From NCBI GenBank assembly GCA_009469685.1, contig SSTA01000108.1:1-8093 (forward strand): a stretch of DNA of 8,093 nt, given 5' to 3'. The DNA is from Azonexaceae bacterium (GTDB lineage Bacteria; Pseudomonadota; Gammaproteobacteria; Burkholderiales; Rhodocyclaceae). The number at the start of each line of letters is the position of its first letter. The stretch's first letter is position 1. The notes beneath the pieces were generated by a model. That model had not been told where the DNA came from. It saw only the letters and a program-made list of their open reading frames with translations, and ran no database searches. Shown here piece after piece: positions 1 to 7,040 of the stretch. A program made the position numbers and the translations under genes.

Positions 1-566
1 AGCACGAGCAGGATGGGAAATCCCCACGGCTCGATACGGGAATATTTCCAGGCCATTCGGCCCGGGAGCAGGCTGACCAGGATGCGCCCACCGTCCAGAG
101 GAGGCAGGGGCAGAAGATTGAGAACCATCAGGGCGCAATTGACCAGAATGCCCATCTTGCCCATTTCGGTCATCGGAACGGTAAACGGGTTGCTCGGCAA
201 GAGCCAGGCGAGCTTGACCAGGAAGGCCCAGCCGAAAGCCATGGCCAAATTCGCCAGAGGGCCTGCAGCCGCCACCCAGAGCATGGATTGCTTGGGATTC
301 CGCAACCGCCCGAAATCAACCGGAACCGGCTTGGCGTAACCGAAAAGCATACCCCCTCCGGAAAACAACAGGATCACCGCCGGAATGACGATGGTTCCCC
401 AGGGATCGATATGACGCAGCGGATTGAGGCTGATCCGGCCAGCCAACCAGGCGGTATGATCGCCGAAATAGCGGGCCGCATAGCCGTGGGCGGCCTCGTG
501 CAGGGTGATTGCAAAAATCACCGGCAGGGCCGAAATGGCGAGCGTCTGTACCAAGCTGGCGAACAT
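1..566 (-). CDS. Site-2 protease family (M50) membrane metalloprotease, C-terminus cut by window edge
   Basis: Reading leftwards from the ATG at 564-566 gives an open frame of 188 codons with no stop before the window edge. It is an intramembrane zinc metalloprotease of the short, PDZ-less site-2 protease type. The first hydrophobic segment (about residues 8-28) carries the HExxH zinc motif as H23-E24-A-A-H27. A GRISLNPL block follows at 43-50, a second hydrophobic segment at about 57-76, and an AGPLAN motif at 101-106. A further hydrophobic stretch (about 136-155) leads into LPPLDGGR, where D158 should be the third zinc ligand. Family members are usually around 210-230 residues, so roughly 20-40 residues are missing. 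The substrate is unknown; without a PDZ domain it is not a typical RseP. It lies 56 bases after the yciO stop and is probably co-transcribed with it. The Shine-Dalgarno is weak (AGG close to the ATG), but no other start codon fits the family N-terminus. Confidence 0.9.
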   Translation of the reverse strand, partial: MFASLVQTLAISALPVIFAITLHEAAHGYAARYFGDHTAWLAGRISLNPLRHIDPWGTIVIPAVILLFSGGGMLFGYAKPVPVDFGRLRNPKQSMLWVAAAGPLANLAMAFGWAFLVKLAWLLPSNPFTVPMTEMGKMGILVNCALMVLNLLPLPPLDGGRILVSLLPGRMAWKYSRIEPWGFPILLV

Positions 567-622
567 CGGCCTAAAAAGGTGGGGAGTATACCAAAACCCG
601 AGGCACCGCCCGGGTCCGAAGG

Positions 623-1246
623 CTAAAACCCGAAGGGATCGGTTCGCCCTCGCCCGCTCCGGATCAGCACCGGCGCCGACCCCGTGAGGTCGACGACGGT
701 GGTCGGCTCGGTTCCGCAAGGGCCTCCGTCGAGAATCAGATCGACCAGGTCGTCAAGGCGGTCGCGAATTTCCCAGCCTTCGGTCAGCGGGGCGTCATCG
801 CCGGGCAAAATCAGGGTCGTCGTCAGCAGCGGTTCGTCCAGTTCCTGAAGAAGGGCCAGGACGACCGGATGGTCGGGAACCCGCAGGCCTATGGTCTTGC
901 GCTTGGGATGCAACACCCGTCGCGGCAATTCCTTCGTTCCTTCGAGAATAAAGGTATAGCTGCCCGGCGTCGTCGCCTTGAGCAGCCGGTACTGGACGTT
1001 GTCTACCCGGGCGTACTGGGCAATTTCCGAAAGGTCACGGACCATCAGGGTCAGGTGGTGACGGTCATCGACCTGGCGAATTTCGCGAATGCGATCGACT
1101 GCCGCCTTGTCGCCCAGATGGCACCCCAGGGCATAGCAGGAATCGGTGGGAACGATGACCAGCCCGCCACCGCGGACGATTTCCGCCGCCCGCGCCAGCA
1201 GACGCTGCTGGGGATTTTCAGGGTGAACGACCAGATACTGGGCCAT
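623..1246 (-). CDS. yciO: YciO protein, TsaC/Sua5/YrdC fold (threonylcarbamoyl-AMP synthase-like)
   Basis: The 207-residue product has the full length of E. coli YciO and resembles it throughout, starting with HPENPQQRL at 8-16. Family landmarks are PTDSCYALGC (33-42), TTPGSYTFIL (92-101), KRKTIGLRVP (115-124) and the C-terminal PTTVVDLT (181-188). The fold is the YrdC domain, which in TsaC/Sua5 makes threonylcarbamoyl-AMP from threonine, bicarbonate and ATP for t6A modification of ANN-decoding tRNAs. YciO is a separate subfamily: the SAN-x-SG motif of TsaC/Sua5 is replaced here by LTTTLILP (141-148), and E. coli yciO is known not to replace tsaC in vivo. A role in t6A synthesis should therefore not be assumed; tRNA or nucleotide binding is a reasonable inference. 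The gene follows rnm after 148 bases and precedes the site-2 protease. The ATG at 1244-1246 aligns with the E. coli start, though its Shine-Dalgarno is poor. Confidence 0.93.
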   Translation of the reverse strand: MAQYLVVHPENPQQRLLARAAEIVRGGGLVIVPTDSCYALGCHLGDKAAVDRIREIRQVDDRHHLTLMVRDLSEIAQYARVDNVQYRLLKATTPGSYTFILEGTKELPRRVLHPKRKTIGLRVPDHPVVLALLQELDEPLLTTTLILPGDDAPLTEGWEIRDRLDDLVDLILDGGPCGTEPTTVVDLTGSAPVLIRSGRGRTDPFGF

Positions 1247-1394
1247 GACGATAGGCTTACCGCATACCCCAGCCAGTAGGGTAGGACCGGCCTGCCCCCG
1301 GCGTAGTCACGGGCATCGCAACGCGACCAGGCCAGCCTGCCGCGCCGAGCTTAGGACCAACTTCCCCTATCACCGTCATGCTTACCGCCACGAC

Positions 1395-2234
1395 TCAGGC
1401 GAACAGTTGCCAAACGGGCTTGAGGTCCTCCGGAAGTCCCGGGAGGCGCCCGAGGTCCACGTAACTCTCCTCTGGCCCGTGGAAATCCGATCCCCGCGAG
1501 GCGCAAAAGCCGAAATGCCTGGCCAGACGTGCAAATTGGAGCACATTGTCGGGAGTGTGGCTGCCGCAGACCACCTCGATGGCTTGGCCGCCAGCCCCCT
1601 GGAACTCAGCCAGGAATTGGCGCATCACCTCGCCGGAGACCTTGTAGCGTCCGGGATGAGCCACCACCGCAACCCCCCCGGCGCCGATAATCCAGGAAAC
1701 CGCTTGATCCAGGGTTGCCCAGCGGTGATCGACGTAACCTGGTTTACCGGGAACCAAGTAGTTCTGGAACACCGCCTGGACGTCCCGGGCCACCCCGACC
1801 TCAACCAGATAACGAGCGAAGTGCGCGCGCGAGATGAGGCTGGGATTCGCCGCATAGCGCATCGCGCCTTCGAAAACACCCGGGATGCCGATTGCCGCGA
1901 GGGAATCGGCCATTCGCCTGGCGCGCTCGACGCGCCCCTGGCGCAATCCTTCCAGGCCCGAGACGAGCCCCTCCCCCTGCGGATCGAACCCGAGTCCGAC
2001 AATGTGGATGGGCGTTCCCCGCCATTCGATGGAAATCTCGACCCCGGTCACGAAGCCCATGCCTGCAGCGGCCGCCGCCTGCTCGCCTTCGCACAACCCA
2101 CCGATGTCGTCGTGATCGGTCAGCGCCCAGAGGTCGACCCCGTTCTCCGCCGCCCTCCGCGCGAGTTCCGCCGGAGGCAAGAGGCCGTCGGAAACGGTGG
2201 AATGGCAATGGAGGTCGACATTGGCGTGCGGCAT
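1395..2234 (-). CDS. rnm: PHP-domain 3',5'-nucleoside bisphosphate phosphatase / RNase AM (YciV family)
   Basis: From the ATG at 2232-2234 the product is 279 residues. It begins MPHANVDLHCHSTVSDG, the standard opening of a PHP phosphoesterase. Likely metal ligands are H9 and H11 (DLHCHS), D40 and H41 (LTDHD), E67 (GVEIS), H193 (VAHPGRY), and D250 and H252 (GSDFH). The middle (IPGVFEG, HFARYLVEVG) and the C-terminal VWQLF match E. coli YciV. Members of this family dephosphorylate 3',5'-nucleoside bisphosphates such as pAp (shown for Chromobacterium violaceum CV1693) and act as a 5'-3' exonuclease on short RNAs and 5S/23S rRNA ends (E. coli RNase AM). The same frame is open back to an ATG at 2328-2330, but those 32 extra residues show no family similarity and would cross the control region, so the shorter start is preferred. 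The protein is cytosolic and is the first gene of the leftward cluster. Confidence 0.92.
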   Translation of the reverse strand: MPHANVDLHCHSTVSDGLLPPAELARRAAENGVDLWALTDHDDIGGLCEGEQAAAAAGMGFVTGVEISIEWRGTPIHIVGLGFDPQGEGLVSGLEGLRQGRVERARRMADSLAAIGIPGVFEGAMRYAANPSLISRAHFARYLVEVGVARDVQAVFQNYLVPGKPGYVDHRWATLDQAVSWIIGAGGVAVVAHPGRYKVSGEVMRQFLAEFQGAGGQAIEVVCGSHTPDNVLQFARLARHFGFCASRGSDFHGPEESYVDLGRLPGLPEDLKPVWQLFA

Positions 2235-2273
2235 GGCTTCAGGGGTCTTCAGGTAATCGGATAGTGTAGCACG

Positions 2274-2287
2274 CGCGAATTTTCGCG
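2274..2287. repeat. Perfect 6-bp inverted repeat CGCGAA-TT-TTCGCG
   Basis: CGCGAA (2274-2279) and TTCGCG (2282-2287) are perfect reverse complements around TT. The repeat lies 39 bases before the rnm start and just upstream, in rnm orientation, of a poor -10-like hexamer (TACACT, reverse complement of 2263-2268). No recognisable -35 accompanies that hexamer. The position would suit an operator in the rnm leader, but a GC-rich genome makes such palindromes by chance and no factor can be named. Confidence 0.3.
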
Positions 2288-2333
2288 GACCTAGTCCCGC
2301 TCTGGGCAATCTGGCTTTTCGCCCTGCCATTTC

Positions 2334-2362
2334 TTGCCAGTCGGGCGGTCATGGGCTAGAGT
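2334..2362 (+). promoter_or_regulatory. Predicted sigma70-type promoter of the gcvTHP operon
   Basis: TTGCCA at 2334-2339 matches the -35 consensus at five of six positions. After exactly 17 bases, TAGAGT at 2357-2362 matches the -10 consensus at four of six. The expected transcription start, about seven bases downstream, falls at about 2369, which is also the first nucleotide that can pair in the outer helix of glycine aptamer 1. This fit between promoter and RNA boundary supports the call. It is read from sequence only. Confidence 0.55.
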
Positions 2363-2368
2363 TCGCCC

Positions 2369-2448
2369 GTCCCCCGGGAGAGTGCAGCATCCACTGCCGC
2401 CGAAGGCGCAATCCACCCGAAAACGCTCAGGCCAAAGGACCGCGGGAC
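2369..2448 (+). promoter_or_regulatory. Glycine riboswitch, first aptamer
   Basis: This is the first of two tandem glycine aptamers ahead of gcvT. The conserved blocks are GGGAGAG (2376-2382), GCCGAAGGCGCAA (2399-2411) and CTCAGGCCAAAGGAC (2426-2440). The closing helix pairs G2377, G2376 and C2375 with C2440, C2441 and G2442. It then continues past one C-C mismatch as GTCCC (2369-2373) with GGGAC (2444-2448). The outer five pairs may correspond to the leader-linker helix described for tandem glycine riboswitches. A second helix pairs GAGTG (2380-2384) with CGCTC (2424-2428). A 20-base linker (2449-2468) leads to the second aptamer. Placement ahead of glycine cleavage genes is the classic context. 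Confidence 0.93.
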
Positions 2449-2468
2449 CAAGGCATGGTGCCTTGCAA

Positions 2469-2537
2469 CTCTGGAGAGCGACGTTGCCCGGCCAACGTCC
2501 ACCGATGGGGCAAATCTCTCAGGTATCGAGGACAGAG
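2469..2537 (+). promoter_or_regulatory. Glycine riboswitch, second aptamer
   Basis: Helix P1 is CTCTG (2469-2473) with CAGAG (2533-2537). GAGAG (2474-2478) pairs with CTCTC (2516-2520). A hairpin arm is made by GACGTTG (2480-2486) and CAACGTC (2493-2499). The conserved ligand-core blocks CCGATGGGGCAAA (2502-2514) and CTCTCAGG (2516-2523) are present, followed by GAGGAC (2528-2533). The last P1 nucleotide, G2537, is also the first nucleotide of the terminator stem, so this aptamer is the one directly coupled to the expression platform. Confidence 0.93.
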
Positions 2538-2574
2538 GGGTGAAACGCTGAACCGTTTCATCCCTTTTTGTTTT
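2537..2574 (+). terminator. Intrinsic terminator, expression platform of the glycine riboswitch
   Basis: GGGGTGAAACG (2537-2547) pairs without a break with CGTTTCATCCC (2554-2564), eleven pairs including one G-U, around a six-base loop. TTTTTGTTTT (2565-2574) follows. A2534, G2535 and A2536 could also pair with U2567, U2566 and U2565, lengthening the stem at the expense of P1 of aptamer 2. The arrangement implies termination without glycine and readthrough into gcvT when glycine holds P1 closed, in agreement with the known ON behaviour of gcvT glycine riboswitches. Confidence 0.85.
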
Positions 2575-2612
2575 CTAGAAGCGACTTTAATATTTCGTCG
2601 CAAAGGATTGAT

Positions 2613-3692
2613 ATGCTGAAGAAAACAGTGCTCAACGAAACCCATCGCGCCATGGGTGCGCGGATGGTTGATTTCGGTGGCTGGGACATGCCCGTCAACT
2701 ACGGATCCCAGATCGAGGAGCACCACGCAGTCCGCCGCGATTGCGGCATGTTCGACGTCTGCCACATGTGCCCGGTCGATCTGGTCGGCCCCGACGTCCG
2801 CCCCTTCCTCACCCGTCTCGTCGCCAACGACGTGGCCAAACTCAAGCTTCCCGGCAAGGCGCTCTATTCCTGCATGCTTAACGATGTCGGTGGAGTAGTG
2901 GACGATCTGATCATCTATTTTCTGACCGACGAGCACTTCCGCTTGGTGGTGAACGCTGGCACTGCCGAAAAAGACATCGCCTGGATGCAGGCCCACCGTG
3001 CCGACTGGGGCATGGACCTGACGATCACGCCGCGCCGCGATCTGGCCATGATCGCCGTCCAGGGACCCAATGCCCGGGCAAAGGTGTGGCAGGTGCTCCC
3101 CCAGGTTCGCGCGGCAAGCGAGGACTTGAAGCCCTTCTTCGCCTGCGCCATTGGCGACACCTTCGTCGCCCGCACCGGTTACACCGGCGAGGATGGCTTC
3201 GAAATCATGCTACCCGCCGGTGACGCCGTCGCGACCTGGAACAGCCTGGCCGCTGCCGGAGTGGCTCCTTGCGGCCTGGGCGCCCGCGATACCTTGCGCC
3301 TGGAAGCCGGCATGAATCTCTACGGCCAGGACATGGACGAGAATGTGTCCCCCCTCGACGCCGGCCTGGCCTGGACGGTCGTCCTGGACGGCAATCGCGA
3401 CTTCGTCGGCAAGGCGGCCTTGACCATCAACGGCTGCCGCGCCGACTTCCTCGGCCTGGTGCTGCTCGACAAGGGGGTCCTGCGTGGCCACCAGAGGGTC
3501 TACACCGACTACGGTACCGGCGAGATCACCAGCGGGAGCTTTTCGCCCACCTTGCAGATGTCCATCGCTCTGGCCCGCCTTCCCCTGGGGGTACCCCTCG
3601 GCGCCATCGTCGATGTCGAAATACGTGACAAACGCCTGAAAGCCAAGGTCGTCAAACCCCCCTTTGCCCGTCACGGCAAAGGACTGATCTGA
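2613..3692 (+). CDS. gcvT: Glycine cleavage system T protein (aminomethyltransferase)
   Basis: GcvT takes the aminomethyl group carried on lipoyl-GcvH, releases ammonia and gives 5,10-methylene-tetrahydrofolate, in the cytosol. The 359-residue product matches the family length (E. coli GcvT is 364). Landmarks are [19 protein letters not shown] (15-33), the GGVVDDLI segment (93-100) that includes the catalytic aspartate, [17 protein letters not shown], the signature [19 protein letters not shown] and a C-terminal SGSFSPTL. The start is the ATG at 2613 because AAAGGA (2602-2607) lies five bases before it and the protein then aligns with E. coli GcvT from its first residues. An in-frame TTG at 2568 lies inside the terminator U tract and is unlikely. 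Residue 50 is Cys in DVCHM, where most family members have DVSHM. The gene is first in the operon and controlled by the glycine riboswitch. Confidence 0.97.
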   Translation: MLKKTVLNETHRAMGARMVDFGGWDMPVNYGSQIEEHHAVRRDCGMFDVCHMCPVDLVGPDVRPFLTRLVANDVAKLKLPGKALYSCMLNDVGGVVDDLIIYFLTDEHFRLVVNAGTAEKDIAWMQAHRADWGMDLTITPRRDLAMIAVQGPNARAKVWQVLPQVRAASEDLKPFFACAIGDTFVARTGYTGEDGFEIMLPAGDAVATWNSLAAAGVAPCGLGARDTLRLEAGMNLYGQDMDENVSPLDAGLAWTVVLDGNRDFVGKAALTINGCRADFLGLVLLDKGVLRGHQRVYTDYGTGEITSGSFSPTLQMSIALARLPLGVPLGAIVDVEIRDKRLKAKVVKPPFARHGKGLI

Positions 3693-3732
3693 ACCAAATT
3701 CCAAAACCCCGACTCTCCCTGGAGTAAATACG

Positions 3733-4119
3733 ATGTCCAACGCCCCCGCTCACCTGAAATACACCGCCTCCCACGAATGGCTGCGCCTTGACGCCGACGG
3801 CACCGTCACAGTCGGAATTACCGACCATGCCCAGGAAGCCCTGGGTGACCTCGTGTTCGTCGAACTGCCCGAGGTGGGCGCCCATTTCGATGCCGAGAAG
3901 GAACTGGCGGTGGTCGAGTCGGTGAAGGCCGCCGCCGACGTCTACGCGCCCATTGCCGGAACCGTCACCGCCGTAAACCAGGACGCCGCCGATGCGCCGG
4001 AAAGCGTCAATCAGGACGCCTATGCCGCCTGGCTCTTCCGGATGAAGCCGGACGACGCGGCCGACCTGGACAAACTCCTGGATGCCGCCGCCTACCAGGC
4101 CGTGGCCGACGCCGCCTGA
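3733..4119 (+). CDS. gcvH: Glycine cleavage system H protein (lipoyl carrier)
   Basis: GcvH is the small shuttle protein whose lipoyl-lysine carries the aminomethyl group from GcvP to GcvT and is then reoxidised by the L protein. The product is 128 residues, close to the usual 125-130. It opens with [10 protein letters not shown] and contains [19 protein letters not shown]. The lipoylation motif is [14 protein letters not shown] with lysine 65 as the attachment site. The segment [11 protein letters not shown] is one residue shorter than E. coli's VNSEPYAGGWIF. The C-terminal half is unusually rich in Ala and Asp. GGAG at 3721-3724, eight bases before the ATG, sets the start. It lies 40 bases after gcvT and 34 before gcvP, with no internal terminator, so it is co-transcribed with both. 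Confidence 0.96.
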   Translation: MSNAPAHLKYTASHEWLRLDADGTVTVGITDHAQEALGDLVFVELPEVGAHFDAEKELAVVESVKAAADVYAPIAGTVTAVNQDAADAPESVNQDAYAAWLFRMKPDDAADLDKLLDAAAYQAVADAA

Positions 4120-4153
4120 CACTCCGCGCCTCAATCCTCCGCCAGGAACACCC

Positions 4154-7033
4154 ATGCCTTACAGCCAGCCCCTGTCCGCCCTGGAACAGAAGGACGAATT
4201 CATCGGCCGCCACATCGGCCCGTGCGCCGCGGAAATCGCCGCCATGCTCGACGCGCTTGGCGTCGCGAGTCTGGATCAGTTGATCGACCAGACCGTCCCG
4301 GCCGTCATCCGCCTGCCGGGCGAACTGAAGTTGCCGCCCCCCCAACGGGAGCACGAGGCTCTGGCCACTTTGAAGGCCATTGCCCGTCGCAACCGGGTGA
4401 ACAAGTCGTTAATCGGCATGGGCTACTACGACACCCTGACGCCCAAGGTGATCCTCAGGAACCTGCTGGAAAATCCCGGCTGGTACACGGCGTATACGCC
4501 CTACCAGGCCGAAGTTGCCCAGGGGCGGCTCGAGGCGCTGCTCACCTTCCAGCAGATGGTCGTAGACCTCACCGGCCTCGAACTGGCCAACGCCTCGCTG
4601 CTGGACGAGGCGACTGCCGCCGCCGAGGCGATGACGATGGCGCGGCGGGTGTCCAAGTCGAAATCCAACCGTTTCTTCGTCGATGCCGATTGTTTTCCCC
4701 AGACTCTCGACGTGGTCAAGACGCGCGCCACCTACTTCGGTTTCGAGCTGGTGATCAAGACTGCCGCCCACGCCGCCGAAGAAGACTGTTTCGGGGCCTT
4801 GCTCCAGTACCCCAATGATCGAGGGGAGGCGACCGATCTGACTCCCGTCATTGCCGCCCTCAAGGCTCGCGGTGCCACGGTGGCGGTAGCCAGCGACCTC
4901 ATGGCCCTGGTGCTGCTCAAGCCCCCCGGCACGATGGGCGCCGACATCGCCTTCGGATCGAGTCAGCGCTTCGGCGTTCCCATGGGTTTCGGCGGTCCCC
5001 ACGCTGCCTTTTTCGCCACCCGGGAAGCCTTTGTGCGTGCCATGCCGGGCCGCATCATCGGCGTTTCCAAGGACGCGCGCGGGAAGACGGCGCTGCGCAT
5101 GACCCTGCAGACCCGCGAGCAGCACATCCGACGGGAGAAGGCCAACTCCAACATCTGCACCTCCCAGGTGCTGCTCGCCAACATGGCCGGCATGTACGCC
5201 GTTTACCACGGCCCAGCCGGCCTGAGGACCATCGCCGCCCGGATTCACCGTTTGGCCGCCATATTTGCCGAGGGACTCAAGCGGGCGGGTGTCACGGTAC
5301 TCACTCGGCAGTTCTTCGACACTGTCCATCTCGACCTCGGCGCCCGGGCCGAGACCCTTTGCCGAAACGCTCAGGGTGCCGGCTACAACCTGCGCCGCGT
5401 ATCCGCCGGCATCCTCGGTGTGTCCTTCGACGAGACGACGACCCGCGAAGACATGGCGGCGCTGTTCAAGGTCATTTGCCAGATCACCCCGGATTTCGAA
5501 GCCCTTGACGTCCAGGTCGCCGCCGCAGACCCAGCCCTGCCCAACGAACTCTTGCGGGACGATGCCATTCTCGCTCACCCGGTGTTCAACACCCACCACA
5601 CCGAGCACGAGATGCTGCGCTATCTGAAATCGCTTCAGAACCGCGATCTGGCCCTCGACCACTCGATGATCTCGCTGGGTTCCTGCACCATGAAGCTCAA
5701 CGCCACCAGCGAGATGATCCCGGTCACTTGGCGCGAATTTGCCGGCCTCCATCCCTTCGCACCCCTCGATCAGGCCCAGGGCTACCTCCAGATGATCCGT
5801 GGCCTCGAAGACTGGTTGCGCACCCTCACCGGATTCGACGCCATCTGCATGCAGCCCAATTCCGGCGCCCAGGGCGAATACGCCGGCCTGGTGGCCATCG
5901 CCCGCTATCACGCCAGCCGCGGCGAGGGCCATCGCAATATCTGTCTGATCCCCAAGTCCGCCCACGGGACCAATCCGGCCACCGCCCAGATGGCCAACAT
6001 GCAGGTGGTGGTGGTCGATTGCGACGAGCGAGGCAACGTGGACATTGTGGACCTCCAGAACAAAGCGCAAGAACACGCCGCCAATCTGGCTTGCCTGATG
6101 ATCACCTATCCCTCGACCCACGGCGTTTTCGAGGAAGACATCCGGGACATCTGCGCTCTGGTGCACTACCACGGCGGCCAGGTTTACATGGACGGCGCCA
6201 ACCTGAACGCCCAGGTCGGCCTCACCTCCCCCGGCTACATTGGCGCCGACGTCAGTCACATGAATCTGCACAAGACCTTCGCCATTCCCCACGGCGGTGG
6301 CGGTCCGGGCATGGGCCCCATAGGCCTCAAGGCCCATTTGGCGCCCTTCATGGCCAATCACGCGGTGCAAGCGGTGGAAGGGCCCCATGCCGGGCAGGGA
6401 GCGGTCAGTGCCGCACCCTTCGGTTCCGCGTCGATCCTGACCATCTCATGGATGTACATCGCCATGCTTGGCGGCGAAGGGCTCAAGCGGGCGACCCAGG
6501 TGGCCATTCTCAACGCCAATTACCTGGCCGAACGACTCAAGGCTCACTACCCGGTCTTGTATGTCGGCAAGAACGGCCGCGTCGCCCACGAGTGCATTCT
6601 CGACATCCGACCGATCAAGGCGGCCACCGGAGTGACGGAAATCGACATCGCCAAACGGCTCATGGATTACGGATTCCATGCCCCCACGGTCAGTTTCCCG
6701 GTGCCCGGAACGATCATGGTCGAGCCCACGGAGTCCGAATCCAAGGCCGAACTGGACCGCTTCGTCGCAGCAATGGTCGGCATCCGGGAAGAAATCCGCA
6801 AGGTCGAAGGCGGGGGGTGGAGCGCCGCGGACAACCCGCTCAAGAATGCCCCGCACACCCAGGCTGACGTCGTGGATGCCGAATGGCGGCACCCCTACAG
6901 CCGCGAGGAGGCAGTCTTTCCCCTGCCTTGGGTCAAACTCAATAAATTCTGGCCGAGCGTGAATCGCATCGACGATGTCTTCGGCGATCGCAATCTGAAC
7001 TGTTCCTGTCCGCCGCCGGGCGATTATGTCTAG
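4154..7033 (+). CDS. gcvP: Glycine dehydrogenase (decarboxylating), P protein, single-chain
   Basis: GcvP is the pyridoxal-phosphate enzyme that decarboxylates glycine and loads the remaining aminomethyl group onto lipoyl-GcvH. The product is 959 residues (E. coli GcvP is 957), with both halves fused in one chain, unlike organisms with separate gcvPA and gcvPB. The N-terminal half has FIGRHIGP (16-23) and GMGYYDT, then [20 protein letters not shown]. The C-terminal catalytic half has [10 protein letters not shown] from residue 604, MDGANLNAQ and the cofactor motif [16 protein letters not shown], where K707 should form the Schiff base. It ends [17 protein letters not shown], a normal family C-terminus, so the gene is complete. 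The ATG at 4154 is chosen because AGGA (4144-4147) precedes it by six bases and the protein then aligns with E. coli. An in-frame ATG at 4082 lies inside gcvH and would add a non-conserved Pro-rich stretch. Confidence 0.98.
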   Translation: MPYSQPLSALEQKDEFIGRHIGPCAAEIAAMLDALGVASLDQLIDQTVPAVIRLPGELKLPPPQREHEALATLKAIARRNRVNKSLIGMGYYDTLTPKVILRNLLENPGWYTAYTPYQAEVAQGRLEALLTFQQMVVDLTGLELANASLLDEATAAAEAMTMARRVSKSKSNRFFVDADCFPQTLDVVKTRATYFGFELVIKTAAHAAEEDCFGALLQYPNDRGEATDLTPVIAALKARGATVAVASDLMALVLLKPPGTMGADIAFGSSQRFGVPMGFGGPHAAFFATREAFVRAMPGRIIGVSKDARGKTALRMTLQTREQHIRREKANSNICTSQVLLANMAGMYAVYHGPAGLRTIAARIHRLAAIFAEGLKRAGVTVLTRQFFDTVHLDLGARAETLCRNAQGAGYNLRRVSAGILGVSFDETTTREDMAALFKVICQITPDFEALDVQVAAADPALPNELLRDDAILAHPVFNTHHTEHEMLRYLKSLQNRDLALDHSMISLGSCTMKLNATSEMIPVTWREFAGLHPFAPLDQAQGYLQMIRGLEDWLRTLTGFDAICMQPNSGAQGEYAGLVAIARYHASRGEGHRNICLIPKSAHGTNPATAQMANMQVVVVDCDERGNVDIVDLQNKAQEHAANLACLMITYPSTHGVFEEDIRDICALVHYHGGQVYMDGANLNAQVGLTSPGYIGADVSHMNLHKTFAIPHGGGGPGMGPIGLKAHLAPFMANHAVQAVEGPHAGQGAVSAAPFGSASILTISWMYIAMLGGEGLKRATQVAILNANYLAERLKAHYPVLYVGKNGRVAHECILDIRPIKAATGVTEIDIAKRLMDYGFHAPTVSFPVPGTIMVEPTESESKAELDRFVAAMVGIREEIRKVEGGGWSAADNPLKNAPHTQADVVDAEWRHPYSREEAVFPLPWVKLNKFWPSVNRIDDVFGDRNLNCSCPPPGDYV

Positions 7034-7040
7034 GGCTGCG

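Noticed and set aside
13..626. Plus-strand open frames at the left edge
   Set aside because: They are opposite the site-2 protease, whose HExxH, AGPLAN and LDGG motifs are on the minus strand.
1247..1394. 148-base gap between rnm and yciO as a possible small gene, promoter or terminator
   Set aside because: I saw no hairpin with a U tract, no good -35/-10 pair and no coding frame with a ribosome binding site.
1245..2264. 339-codon plus-strand open frame across the rnm gene
   Set aside because: The minus strand encodes a clear PHP protein with all its metal-ligand motifs; the plus-strand frame has none.
2235..2330. 32-residue N-terminal extension of the PHP protein
   Set aside because: PHP proteins of this family start a few residues before DLHCHS, and the extension covers the likely promoter and operator region.
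2568..2612. Upstream TTG start for gcvT
   Set aside because: It sits in the terminator U tract with no Shine-Dalgarno and adds residues absent from the family; the ATG at 2613 has AAAGGA at good spacing.
4082..4153. Upstream ATG start for gcvP inside gcvH
   Set aside because: It would add a Pro-rich, non-conserved 24-residue stretch; the ATG at 4154 has its own ribosome binding site and fits the family.
4409..6388. 659-codon open frame antisense to gcvP
   Set aside because: It lies wholly opposite the strongly conserved gcvP, reads as low-complexity Gly/His/Val-rich protein with no family motif, and is the usual result of GC-rich codon bias leaving the reverse frame free of stops.
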